Of a DNA stretch of 64,000 nucleotides, positions 54,799-63,022 are shown in pieces. The translations under genes and the position numbers were made by a program. Origin of the DNA: CAYOOT01 sp964405665 (lineage in GTDB: Bacteria; Bdellovibrionota_C; UBA2361; SZUA-149; CAZDWZ01); assembly GCA_964405665.1 (NCBI GenBank), contig CAYOOT010000001.1:33463-97462 (forward strand), written 5' to 3'. The notes below the pieces were generated by a model. That model was not told the origin of the DNA. It ran no database searches and worked only from the letters and a program-made list of their open reading frames with translations. The stretch's first letter is position 1. Each line of letters opens with the position of its first letter.

Positions 54799-54910
54799 AG
54801 ACATCAGAATTCAGAGGTCGGAATTCTGAAATCGGATATCAGATGTCAGACATCGGAGGTCAGAATTCTGATGTCCGATATCGGACATCAGAGATCGGAG
54901 ATCAGAAAAC
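54799..54910. repeat. Degenerate 7-base tandem array, consensus NGANNTC
   Basis: Sixteen consecutive 7-base units fill this stretch. Fifteen fit NGANNTC (for example AGACATC, AGAATTC, GGATATC, TGATGTC) and the last is AGAAAAC. The GA and TC are constant while the inner two bases and the first base vary. A perfect 26-base palindrome (54867-54892) and a 9-base stem (54804-54812 with 54821-54829) are embedded. The array occupies the gap between apt and the acyl-CoA dehydrogenase. Confidence 0.93.
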
Positions 54911-54919
54911 AACCCCCCA

Positions 54920-56680
54920 CTAAAGAACATCCCAAGGATACTTCTGTTCTTTAATTAAATGATCGGAAAGCTTTTTGTAATATTTATCTTCATCCCGTTC
55001 AATTGCTTTAATGTTTTCATTAATTCGAGTACTGGCTAAAGTTGTATAAAGCTTAGCCAAAGTTATTTCCTGAGAGAAATTTGCTGCCGGATTAGTGCCA
55101 ATCATCGTTGTCACTCGAGATAAAACTGCAAATCCTACAAAAGTATCAATCGCAATTTCCGCTATCCGTTTTTGAGCAAATTGCTGATCGACCACATCTT
55201 TTCTATACTTCTTGAGCAATGCCCCGGAAGCTTTACTTAGCTGTAAAGTTGTTTTTTCAAAATATTCTGCTTGCTCCTTTAATTCTGGATGCACTTGTTC
55301 AAACTTATCCATCCCAATAGAAGTTAATTCAGTAAACTTCTTGCCCGCATAATTGGACAAAACTCCAAAACCCTTAATCGGATCATTGAGTAACTTCCCA
55401 GCGCTTGATCCAATCTCTTTTAAATATTCACCAACGTCTTTGATTCCAGACAAAGCTATATACAAACGAAGAATTTCGTTTGTCCCTTCAAAAATTAAAT
55501 TAATTCGAGAATCGCGTACAATTCTTTCATAGGGAAAATCACGCATAAAACCATTTCCACCGGCCACTTGCAGAGCTTCATTAGCTACTGTCCATAAGGC
55601 TTCTGCTGCATAAACTTTACTGATTGCAGCCTCTATTGAATAGTCCTCCACTCCACTATCGATATAGTGACCGACTAAACCCACAACACTTTCTGTGGCA
55701 AAACAAAGTGTCGCCATCTTAGCTAATTTTTCCTGAACCAAACCGAATTCTGAAATACTTTTTCCAAACTGTTTTCTTTCCGTTGCTTGTTTTGTGGCAA
55801 GGGCAATACATCTTTTCATTGCTCCCACAGAACCGCCACCCAAGCCGGTTCTTCCATTATTTAAAATACTCATTGCTACTTTAAAGCCCTTACCTTCTTC
55901 TCCTAACAAACAATGGGCCGGAACATTGACATTATCAAAGCGAACTGTAGTCGTGGCAGAAGCCCTGATGCCCATTTTATCTTCTTTTGGTCCGGTCTCT
56001 ACTCCGGGCCAGGAACGTTCAACAAGGAAAGCGGTTATTTTTCCTGCTTCGGATTCCGTCTTGGCAAATACAGTAAAGAAATCAGCAAAAGCTCCATTGG
56101 TAATCCAAATCTTTTCTCCATTTAAGGTCCAACTACCATCTTTGTTTTTTAAGGCATTTGTTTTAATGGAAGCCGCATCAGATCCGGAACCTGCTTCAGT
56201 TAAGCAAAATGCAGCAATCATTTCTCCACTGGCAAGTTTGGGAAGATATTTTTTTTTCTGTTCCGCGTTTCCGGAAAGTAAAACCCCTTTCATCCCGATA
56301 GAACTGTGAGCGGCAATCGTCAGTGTAGTTGCCCCGTCATGATAACTTGCTTGCTCGACCACTCGAGCATAACTGCGATTAGAAAGACCGAGTCCTTCAA
56401 ATTCTTCCGGGATAATCAAACCGAATAATCCCAGTTCACGCAGCCCCTGTATGAAATCTTTGGGTTGCTCTCCTTTAACATCAAATTCTCTAAATTTTTC
56501 TGCATAAGGAGTGAGAAATTTATCTACTGAATCTAAGATTAATTTAAGTGTTTCCTTTTCAGCATCAGCAATTTTTGGATAGGGAAAGATATTGCTCGAT
56601 AAAATCTGCCCATGAAAAAGCATCTTGGCTGCACTATTTTTTAGGTCCAATTCTTTATTTTTATTGTTATTTAAACTCAC
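54920..56680 (-). CDS. Acyl-CoA dehydrogenase
   Basis: A 586-residue FAD enzyme that introduces the first double bond of beta-oxidation and passes electrons to ETF. Motifs: FCLTEAGSGSDAASIKTNA, WITNGAFADFFTVFAKT, NGRTGLGGGSVGAMKRCI, GNGFMRDFPYERIVRDSRIN and the catalytic glutamate in FEGTNEILR. The C-terminal extension of about 180 residues puts it in the long ACAD9/VLCAD-like group. Its ETF partner would feed the EtfD-like protein at 39376. Confidence 0.94.
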   Translation of the reverse strand: MSLNNNKNKELDLKNSAAKMLFHGQILSSNIFPYPKIADAEKETLKLILDSVDKFLTPYAEKFREFDVKGEQPKDFIQGLRELGLFGLIIPEEFEGLGLSNRSYARVVEQASYHDGATTLTIAAHSSIGMKGVLLSGNAEQKKKYLPKLASGEMIAAFCLTEAGSGSDAASIKTNALKNKDGSWTLNGEKIWITNGAFADFFTVFAKTESEAGKITAFLVERSWPGVETGPKEDKMGIRASATTTVRFDNVNVPAHCLLGEEGKGFKVAMSILNNGRTGLGGGSVGAMKRCIALATKQATERKQFGKSISEFGLVQEKLAKMATLCFATESVVGLVGHYIDSGVEDYSIEAAISKVYAAEALWTVANEALQVAGGNGFMRDFPYERIVRDSRINLIFEGTNEILRLYIALSGIKDVGEYLKEIGSSAGKLLNDPIKGFGVLSNYAGKKFTELTSIGMDKFEQVHPELKEQAEYFEKTTLQLSKASGALLKKYRKDVVDQQFAQKRIAEIAIDTFVGFAVLSRVTTMIGTNPAANFSQEITLAKLYTTLASTRINENIKAIERDEDKYYKKLSDHLIKEQKYPWDVL

Positions 56681-56763
56681 GGCCTACCTCTTTCCTTTCA
56701 TCGTCTTTTATAGTAAAAAATTAATAGATTAGAGCGGAAGTATTTAATTTATTAATTATACAG

Positions 56764-56883
56764 ATCCCCCCTTCGCTAAACTTGTCATCCGTAGCTTTAG
56801 CGAAGAATGAAGCTTCGGGGGATATAGTTTTTTCTAAAAGTTATGCTCGTAAATAACAAGCATAACTTTTGAAAAATACTATA
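56764..56883. repeat. Composite inverted-repeat element
   Basis: The first half is nested: ATCCCCC/GGGGGAT (56764-56770, 56817-56823) outside CTTCGCTAAA/TTTAGCGAAG (56771-56780, 56796-56805). The second half is a 28-base-arm palindrome (56823-56850 and 56856-56883, three mismatches) of the AAAAGTTATG family. It lies between the divergent acyl-CoA dehydrogenase and LysR genes. Confidence 0.8.
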
Positions 56884-56896
56884 AAATAGCGAGTTT

Positions 56897-57778
56897 ATGG
56901 AAATTCAGCAACTAAGAGGTTTTTGCGCAGTAGCAAAATATAAGAATTTTACGGTTGCTGCCCAAAAAACTTTACGAACACAGCCCACAATCAGCCTTCA
57001 GATAAAAGCTTTAGAAGATGAACTAGGGGTGAAGCTCTTTGAACGCCTTGGTCCTAAAAAAGTGAACCTCACTACAGAGGGACAAATCCTCCTGGAAATC
57101 ATTACTCCCTTACTTCACGAAGTGGAAAATATTAAATCCAAATTTAATGAAGCCAGGGGAAATTACACCACCAGTTCGGTTAAAATAGCAACTCATAGTT
57201 CAGTAATGATTTATTTGCTTCCAACAATTATTAAGAAATTTAAATTAACCTATCCCGATTGCCATATTACGATTCTCAATCGGAATCGTGGAGAAATGAT
57301 TAATCTTGTAGAAAACGGGGAAGTTGATTTTGGAATAACCTCTTTGGATATGATTCCACAAAATATTGACTATAAGATATTTTCCAGTTTTAACAGGATA
57401 TTAATTGCCACAAAAAATCATCCGATCTCCAAGAAAAGTAATATCACTTTAGAGGACATTTCCAAATATCCGCTAATTCTTCCCACTCAAGATTCCAATA
57501 CTAGAAAATTAATTGATGAAATGTTTCAGAGACAAAATATTAAATATGAAATTGCCATGGAAGTTGTCGGTAGAACTGCAATAAAAACTTATGTCGGTAT
57601 GAATCTTGGTCTTTCCATAATCAATGAGTACTATGTTACCGATGATGATAAATCTAAATTATTTGTAAAAAACTTTTCTCCTTATCTTCCTAAAGCAGAA
57701 ACAGGAATTATCACCAGAAAATCCAAATTGCTTTCTCATCCGGCCAAAGAATTTATTAATTTGATTATCACCTCTTGA
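56897..57778 (+). CDS. LysR family transcriptional regulator
   Basis: A 293-residue regulator. The N-terminal winged HTH is FCAVAKYKNFTVAAQKTLRT with QPTISLQIKALEDELGVKLF. The C-terminal ligand domain is of the CysB/CysL type (VKIATHSSVMIYLLPTIIKK, ENGEVDFGITSLD). It is divergent from the acyl-CoA dehydrogenase, which is a plausible target; LysR proteins often regulate the adjacent divergent gene. The ligand is unknown. Confidence 0.93.
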   Translation: MEIQQLRGFCAVAKYKNFTVAAQKTLRTQPTISLQIKALEDELGVKLFERLGPKKVNLTTEGQILLEIITPLLHEVENIKSKFNEARGNYTTSSVKIATHSSVMIYLLPTIIKKFKLTYPDCHITILNRNRGEMINLVENGEVDFGITSLDMIPQNIDYKIFSSFNRILIATKNHPISKKSNITLEDISKYPLILPTQDSNTRKLIDEMFQRQNIKYEIAMEVVGRTAIKTYVGMNLGLSIINEYYVTDDDKSKLFVKNFSPYLPKAETGIITRKSKLLSHPAKEFINLIITS

Positions 57779-58023
57779 TAAAAATTTTCTTAAAAAATTT
57801 GCTTGGACTTCTTCTTTTTTGAAAAAAAGTGTGATAAATAAAATTGCTTCTGAGGCTAGAATGATCATTCTACTTTTGGCGGCTGTCATAACTTTTTAGA
57901 AAATGCTAGATCAGCCCGCTTTTTCTTAATAGGTATTGGCAAAGTAAAGAGAAAAGCAAGGGGTTGTACAATTTCCATCAACCTTTTTGAAAAATTCCTT
58001 ATAATTAATATAGGAGATTAAAA

Positions 58024-58551
58024 ATGCTTAGTTGCTTCGCCAATAAAAATCAAAAAAATATTAGCAAAGTTTTTGCAGTATTTTCCTGCCTGCTGATTTT
58101 TCCATTTTCCAGTTTTGCCGCTGATTTTTGTTGCAGTATTCCCGAAGAAACAACTCTTGAAAAACCACTGAAATATTTAAGCTCTGCGACTGAAGAAATT
58201 TTATTTTATCCTAATAATATTTCAAAACAACTTTCTGAAAAATATAAAAAAGCGATCAGGGATTATAATACTTTTGTAGATAGAGCCTCTGCTCGCAATA
58301 ATAAGCGTAGTGATTATGAATTTACTTCTGGCGGCGTAACCATTCCTTCCTATAAATTTACAAGCAGCAAGGAAAGTTTCCAAAAAACACTTTCTTCAGG
58401 CAGCAATTGGTTAAGCAATTTTTATGAAAAGTTTTTAAGTCCAAAGACAGCAGAAGCTTCAGATATCAAGGGTATTTATTCCTATCCACAACTAAAATCG
58501 ATTTTAAATAAAAAATATTCCTTTCAAGACAATGCCCTAGTTGAATTTTAA
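58024..58551 (+). CDS. Secreted protein of unknown function
   Basis: I do not recognise this 175-residue protein. A signal peptide (KVFAVFSCLLIFPFSSFA) is likely, with cleavage near AADFCC. The mature part is helical and polar with many K, S and Y. A Shine-Dalgarno site AGGAG precedes the ATG. It overlaps the next gene by one base (TAATG), so the two work together or are co-expressed. Confidence 0.72.
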   Translation: MLSCFANKNQKNISKVFAVFSCLLIFPFSSFAADFCCSIPEETTLEKPLKYLSSATEEILFYPNNISKQLSEKYKKAIRDYNTFVDRASARNNKRSDYEFTSGGVTIPSYKFTSSKESFQKTLSSGSNWLSNFYEKFLSPKTAEASDIKGIYSYPQLKSILNKKYSFQDNALVEF

Positions 58552-59180
58552 TGATTACTCTCTCTCTTTTGGAAAATTCGACAAAAGGCTTTTCCGATCT
58601 TTTTTTAACAAATGCGCTGGTTCAAAACAAAGACTGGTTCAAAAACCCCTTGCCCTTTAAAGTGGAATATTATCTTGCGGCTTCAACAAAAAAACTCTTT
58701 TTTGGAGCAAAAATTTTCAGAAAAGAAATTTGGAAATTCAATTACAAAAAAAAAGCTTTTAAAGAAGGGCTTTTTAAAAGAGATGTGGTTGAACTTTTTA
58801 TTTCGAAAAAAGCCGAACCAAAATATTTGGAAATTAATCTTGATCCCAATGGGGCATATTGGGCAAAAGAATTCACTTCCTATCGAAAACGATCTAGAAA
58901 CAAAGTCGAAAGAGATTCAATTTCTACTTTTGCTTCGCTTAATTCAAAATTTTGGCAAGTAGGATTATCCATCGACTTGGCGGCAATCCCCTTTAAGATA
59001 AAATCCATTAAAAATCTGCAGTTAAATATTTGTGGCATTTTTGGTCGAAATCGGAGATATTACTTATCATACAATATACCCTCCTCTGAAAAACCAGATT
59101 TTCATCAAAGGGTTTTAATCAAAAAAATAAAACTATCTACCCAAAAACATGGCTCAAGATCTAAAAGAAGAAACTCTTAA
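58551..59180 (+). CDS. DOMON/CBM9-like domain protein
   Basis: A 209-residue protein resembling DOMON-type/CBM9-like carbohydrate-binding domains: VEYYLAASTKKLFFGAKIF, RDVVELFISKKAEPKYLEIN and LDPNGAYWAKEF, then WQVGLSIDLAAIPF. These bind sugars or haem in other proteins. It has no signal peptide of its own. It overlaps the upstream gene by one base and the FapA gene by 32 bases, suggesting a tightly packed operon. The assignment is moderate. Confidence 0.65.
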   Translation: MITLSLLENSTKGFSDLFLTNALVQNKDWFKNPLPFKVEYYLAASTKKLFFGAKIFRKEIWKFNYKKKAFKEGLFKRDVVELFISKKAEPKYLEINLDPNGAYWAKEFTSYRKRSRNKVERDSISTFASLNSKFWQVGLSIDLAAIPFKIKSIKNLQLNICGIFGRNRRYYLSYNIPSSEKPDFHQRVLIKKIKLSTQKHGSRSKRRNS

Positions 59181-60708
59181 TTTACTTCAAAATATAGAAA
59201 CAGCAGATCTGCTAATCAGTTTATATGCTTCCAACGATAAACTAAAACTATTCTTCGAATGTAAGTTAAAAACACCCAATCAAGCCATTAAAATTTCCAA
59301 AACTGACCTATTAAATCTCCTTCCGGAAAATATTTCGCGAGAGCTGATTGATCAAACAATTTTAGAGCAATCAGCAGCTTTTCTAGAAAAGGGTCAAGAC
59401 ATCAGCAGAAGAAGGATTGCCAAGGGGAAAGAAGTTGTGCCTGGGAAAGATGGCAAATTAGTGCTTCTTGTAAAACCATATGACAACAAACACGCAAAAC
59501 AGGAATTTATAGATCCCTGGTATATCAAGCATTTTGATTTGATTGAAAAAGGATCGATCGTAGCAAGAATCTATCCGATAGTAGAAGGGAAAAGTGGTCT
59601 TGATGTTTTTGGCCAAGCCATTGCAGCCCCCATTCCGATAGAACCAAAAGTTATTATTGATCAAACTCTGGAAATCAAGCCTCTTCCGGCCAATAATTAT
59701 AAAAATATTATCGCCAAAGAATCTGGGTACTTAGTCGTCCAAGGACAAAATATGAATATCTCCAATCAACTTAATATTGGCGGAGACTGCGATCATCAAA
59801 TCGGAGATTTGGATTTTCTGGGAAATATCAATGTCAAAGGAAATGTCTTAAAAGATTTCGCTCTAAGCGCAAAAGGAAATATCGAAATTCAGGGAGACGT
59901 AATTAACGGTTTTCTTCACAGTTTTGCAGGAGACATAAAAGTCAAAGGTTATATTACTGGAAATCAAAACGAAAATCTTATTTCATCGGGCAATATTACC
60001 AATCAACAAATAGCCAGATTTTCTCGAAAGTTTTTCCCCCAAATTCGCTGTGCTGGAAATTTTAGTGGCAGCACTTTGGACAATATCAGTCTCGAAGCAG
60101 AAGGAAGTATCGATGTAAGTAAGGAAATTAAATCTTCGCTTGTTCGGACGAAAACTCTTATTAATATTCCTAAAGGAATAATTATTGGGGGCGAAATTTT
60201 TACTGTATGTGGTTTGGAAGCCCGGATCTTGGGCACTGAAAGCGGAACAAACACCATTATTAATATCACTAGTGATATTGAATCTTCAGCTGAATATACA
60301 GCCTTGCTTGAAAAATTGAAGTCTCATGAGTCCGCCGAAAATTTACTTCGCCTTTATCTGGGCCCCTATGCTGAAGATATTAAGAAAGTAAATCTTCTAA
60401 AACCAGATTTAAAAGCAAAAATCCAGAATATGTATAATAAATTAAAAGAACTTATTCTTAGTAAAGAAATCATCATCAAGGAAAAAACTCAGCTTCTTAA
60501 TAAAGCAAAATATAACCATGTCTATCGAGTTAATTGTTTAGAAAAAATCTATCCTGGAGTAATCATTCAAAGCAGCGATGCGCAATTCAAAATTGATAGT
60601 GTTATAGATGGGAAAAAAACTATCGAATATTTCCCGAAGGAACAAAGATTTGAAATATTTGATTTAAAAGCATTGGAATGTGCATTTTTAACGAATAAAT
60701 CAGCATGA
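59149..60708 (+). CDS. FapA (DUF342) family protein
   Basis: A 519-residue protein of the FapA family, known from flagellar assembly protein A and related polymer-like proteins. Core matches: RRIAKGKEVVPGKDGKL, YPIVEGKSGLDVFGQAI, then the repetitive beta-helix region (LDFLGNINVKGNVLKDFALS, GNIEIQGDVINGFLHS, GSIDVSKEIKSSLVR). A coiled coil (about 415-455) follows, then a C-terminal domain. No flagellar genes are here, so its role is not clear. It overlaps the DOMON-like gene by 32 bases. Confidence 0.85.
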   Translation: MAQDLKEETLNLLQNIETADLLISLYASNDKLKLFFECKLKTPNQAIKISKTDLLNLLPENISRELIDQTILEQSAAFLEKGQDISRRRIAKGKEVVPGKDGKLVLLVKPYDNKHAKQEFIDPWYIKHFDLIEKGSIVARIYPIVEGKSGLDVFGQAIAAPIPIEPKVIIDQTLEIKPLPANNYKNIIAKESGYLVVQGQNMNISNQLNIGGDCDHQIGDLDFLGNINVKGNVLKDFALSAKGNIEIQGDVINGFLHSFAGDIKVKGYITGNQNENLISSGNITNQQIARFSRKFFPQIRCAGNFSGSTLDNISLEAEGSIDVSKEIKSSLVRTKTLINIPKGIIIGGEIFTVCGLEARILGTESGTNTIINITSDIESSAEYTALLEKLKSHESAENLLRLYLGPYAEDIKKVNLLKPDLKAKIQNMYNKLKELILSKEIIIKEKTQLLNKAKYNHVYRVNCLEKIYPGVIIQSSDAQFKIDSVIDGKKTIEYFPKEQRFEIFDLKALECAFLTNKSA

Positions 60709-60764
60709 AGAACGAAGTCTGCAAAAGATTACAGTAGCTTACGTAGAATTTGGAGGAGTAAATA

Positions 60765-60827
60765 ATGTCTGGCTTGATAAAAAGGGATTATGTTAGTATT
60801 TGCCTTATTTACTTGAGGTTAGTCTAA
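60765..60827 (+). CDS. 20-residue leader ORF, in frame with SPFH gene
   Basis: ATG 60765 is preceded by GGAGGAG at 60752-60758, among the strongest Shine-Dalgarno sites noticed in the window. The 20-codon frame (MSGLIKRDYVSICLIYLRLV) ends in TAA immediately before the SPFH ATG at 60828, in the same frame. It may be a translated leader, or an N-terminal extension of the SPFH protein cut by a stop codon. Confidence 0.45.
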   Translation: MSGLIKRDYVSICLIYLRLV

Positions 60828-61751
60828 ATGATCGCTTTATACCTATTTGCTTTCCTTTTATTATTGTTTTTTACTGTTTTTACTGTCAATCAGCAAACAG
60901 TTGCCGTTTTACAATTGTTTGGTAAGTTTTCCCGAATTGCGCAACCGGGATTTAATGTAAAAATACCATTTATCGAAAATATTGCCGGCAGATTGTCCCT
61001 GCGCATTCAACAACTTGATGTAAAAGTAGAAACAAAAACAGAAGATAATGTTTTTATAAACGTAATTATCAGCGTACAATATTATATTTTAAAAGACAGA
61101 ATTTATGAGGCCTTCTATAAGCTTTCAGATCCAGAAAACCAAGTAACAGCTTTTGTCTTTGACGTAGTAAGGGCAAGGGTGCCTCAAATAAAGCTGGATG
61201 ATGTATTTGAGAAGAAAGACGAAATTGCCAATGCTGTTCAAAATGAACTTTCACAAGTAATGGATGATTTTGGCTACGGAATTGTCAAGGCCCTGGTTAC
61301 CGATATTGATCCTGATGAAAAAGTTAAACATGCGATGAATGAAATTAACGCAGCTCAGCGCCTGAGAGTGGCAGCCACAGAAAGGGGCGAGGCTGATCGT
61401 ATTTTAAAAGTCAAAGCGGCTCAAGGTGACGCTGAGAGCAAAGCCTTGGAAGGAAAAGGAATAGCCGATCAAAGACGAGAAATCATCAATGGCCTACAAC
61501 ATTCTGTTGAAGATTTTCAAAAAAGTATTCCCGGATCTTCGGCCAATGATGTAATGAATTTAATTTTAGTTACGCAATACCTTGATGCGATAAAAGAGCT
61601 GGGACATGGCTCAAAAACTAATACGATTTTGCTGCCGCATAGTCCGGGCTATTTAAATACTGTTCTTGAACAACTCAGAACTACTTTAATTAGCTCTGAG
61701 TTAAGCCATCAGGCGGCAAATAATAATAATAATACTGAAATGAAAAGTTAA
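60828..61751 (+). CDS. SPFH/band 7 membrane protein (stomatin/QmcA-like)
   Basis: A 307-residue inner-membrane protein with one N-terminal helix (LYLFAFLLLLFFTVFTV) and a band 7 domain (RIAQPGFNVKIPFIENIAG, VETKTEDNVFINVIISVQYY). A charged coiled-coil region (AATERGEADRILKVKAAQGD) follows. These proteins form large ring assemblies that organise membrane microdomains and protease complexes. No NfeD or FtsH partner is next to it. A GAGG site at 60815-60818 may serve its own start. Confidence 0.92.
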   Translation: MIALYLFAFLLLLFFTVFTVNQQTVAVLQLFGKFSRIAQPGFNVKIPFIENIAGRLSLRIQQLDVKVETKTEDNVFINVIISVQYYILKDRIYEAFYKLSDPENQVTAFVFDVVRARVPQIKLDDVFEKKDEIANAVQNELSQVMDDFGYGIVKALVTDIDPDEKVKHAMNEINAAQRLRVAATERGEADRILKVKAAQGDAESKALEGKGIADQRREIINGLQHSVEDFQKSIPGSSANDVMNLILVTQYLDAIKELGHGSKTNTILLPHSPGYLNTVLEQLRTTLISSELSHQAANNNNNTEMKS

Positions 61752-61755
61752 TTTT

Positions 61756-62202
61756 ATGGATAATTTTGGACTTTTAGATAATCGATTTTTAGCAAAAAGT
61801 TTAGGGGTAATGGATCCTAAACATCCGATTAGTGTCCCACAAGAAACTCCAATTGCTGAAATTATTGCTCTTCTGCAAAAAAATAAAGTTGGCTGTATTG
61901 TTCTCACCGACCTGCAAGGACATTTAAGCGGAATTTTTACAGAGCGCGACGTTTTATTAAAGGTTTGTCTTAAAGATCTTGATTTAAAAAGCACCCCTGT
62001 ATCCAAAGTAATGACATTAGATCCTCATACCTCGACGATGACAACTAGTATTGCTTTTGCCCTAAGCATGATGTCACAAGGCGGTTATCGGCATATTCCA
62101 ATTGTTGATGATGATAATTTTCCGATCGGGATTATATCAGTAAAAGATATTGTTGATTATATAGCCAAAAGCGCAATCAATGATCTGGTCGGATTCCGGT
62201 AA
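61756..62202 (+). CDS. CBS-pair protein
   Basis: A 148-residue protein made almost wholly of two CBS domains (PISVPQETPIAEIIALLQKN, CIVLTDLQGHLSGIFTERDV; then VMTLDPHTSTMTTSIAFALS, HIPIVDDDNFPIGIISVKDI). It likely senses adenine nucleotides. It follows the SPFH gene and overlaps uppP by one base (TAATG), so all three are probably one operon. Confidence 0.9.
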   Translation: MDNFGLLDNRFLAKSLGVMDPKHPISVPQETPIAEIIALLQKNKVGCIVLTDLQGHLSGIFTERDVLLKVCLKDLDLKSTPVSKVMTLDPHTSTMTTSIAFALSMMSQGGYRHIPIVDDDNFPIGIISVKDIVDYIAKSAINDLVGFR

Positions 62203-63005
62203 TGAATGATTCCTTAATTGCTGTTATAATTGGTATAGTTGAAGGAATAACTGAATTTCTGCCGATCTCCAGCACCGGTCACATGATAATTGTAGGGAGT
62301 ATTATCGGCTTTACTGGCAAAAGAGCTGCCAGTTTTGAGATTTTCATTCAATTGGGCGCGATACTTTCTGTCATCTTTTTATATTTTAAAAGATTTTTAG
62401 CTTTATTTGATTTTTCAAAAAAAATTGGAAATAGTTTTTCTGGTATTGCCGGCTTAAGCAAATTAGCAATTGCTTGTTTCCCGGCCTGTGTTTTGGGACT
62501 GATTTTTCATAAAAAAATTATCCTTTTCTTATTTAATCCCGCTATAGTAGCTACTTCTTTCATCCTTGGCGGTGCAGCTTTGTTGATAATCGAAAGAAAT
62601 AAAAACCAAAAAGAAATCACAACACTAGAAGAAATTTCTTACAAGCAGGCATTGCTAGTCGGACTTGCCCAGTGTTTTGCCTTGATTCCTGGAGTTTCTC
62701 GTTCCGGAAGCATGATCGTCGGCGGTATTTACGTCGGTTTAAGTCGAATACTTGCTGCTGAATTTTCTTTTTTAGTCGCCGTTCCAATTATGATTCTTGC
62801 CGCCACAAAAGACATCTTAGATAGTCTGGATAGCTTAAATTCTGCTGACTTCAATTTCTTTGCCCTAGGATTTTTCATTTCTTTTATCACTGCCCTCTTG
62901 GCTATTAAATTTTTTATTGGTTTACTTAAAAAATTTAGTTTACAAGGTTTTGGACTCTATCGAATCGCTCTTGGGATGTTTATTATTCATTTTATGCTCA
63001 AATGA
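62202..63005 (+). CDS. uppP: Undecaprenyl-diphosphatase
   Basis: A 267-residue BacA-type membrane phosphatase that recycles the undecaprenyl carrier used by peptidoglycan and polysaccharide synthesis. The signatures EGITEFLPISSTGHMIIV and LIPGVSRSGSMIVGGIYVGL with the catalytic Glu, Ser and Arg are present. About eight membrane segments. It supports the WecA-type enzyme at 9269. It is translationally coupled to the CBS gene. Confidence 0.95.
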   Translation: MNDSLIAVIIGIVEGITEFLPISSTGHMIIVGSIIGFTGKRAASFEIFIQLGAILSVIFLYFKRFLALFDFSKKIGNSFSGIAGLSKLAIACFPACVLGLIFHKKIILFLFNPAIVATSFILGGAALLIIERNKNQKEITTLEEISYKQALLVGLAQCFALIPGVSRSGSMIVGGIYVGLSRILAAEFSFLVAVPIMILAATKDILDSLDSLNSADFNFFALGFFISFITALLAIKFFIGLLKKFSLQGFGLYRIALGMFIIHFMLK

Positions 63006-63022
63006 TAATGAAATATTAATAT

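Noticed and set aside
54799..54910. Heptanucleotide array as a CRISPR array
   Set aside because: Units are 7 bases with no 20-40 base repeats or unique spacers, and no cas genes are present.
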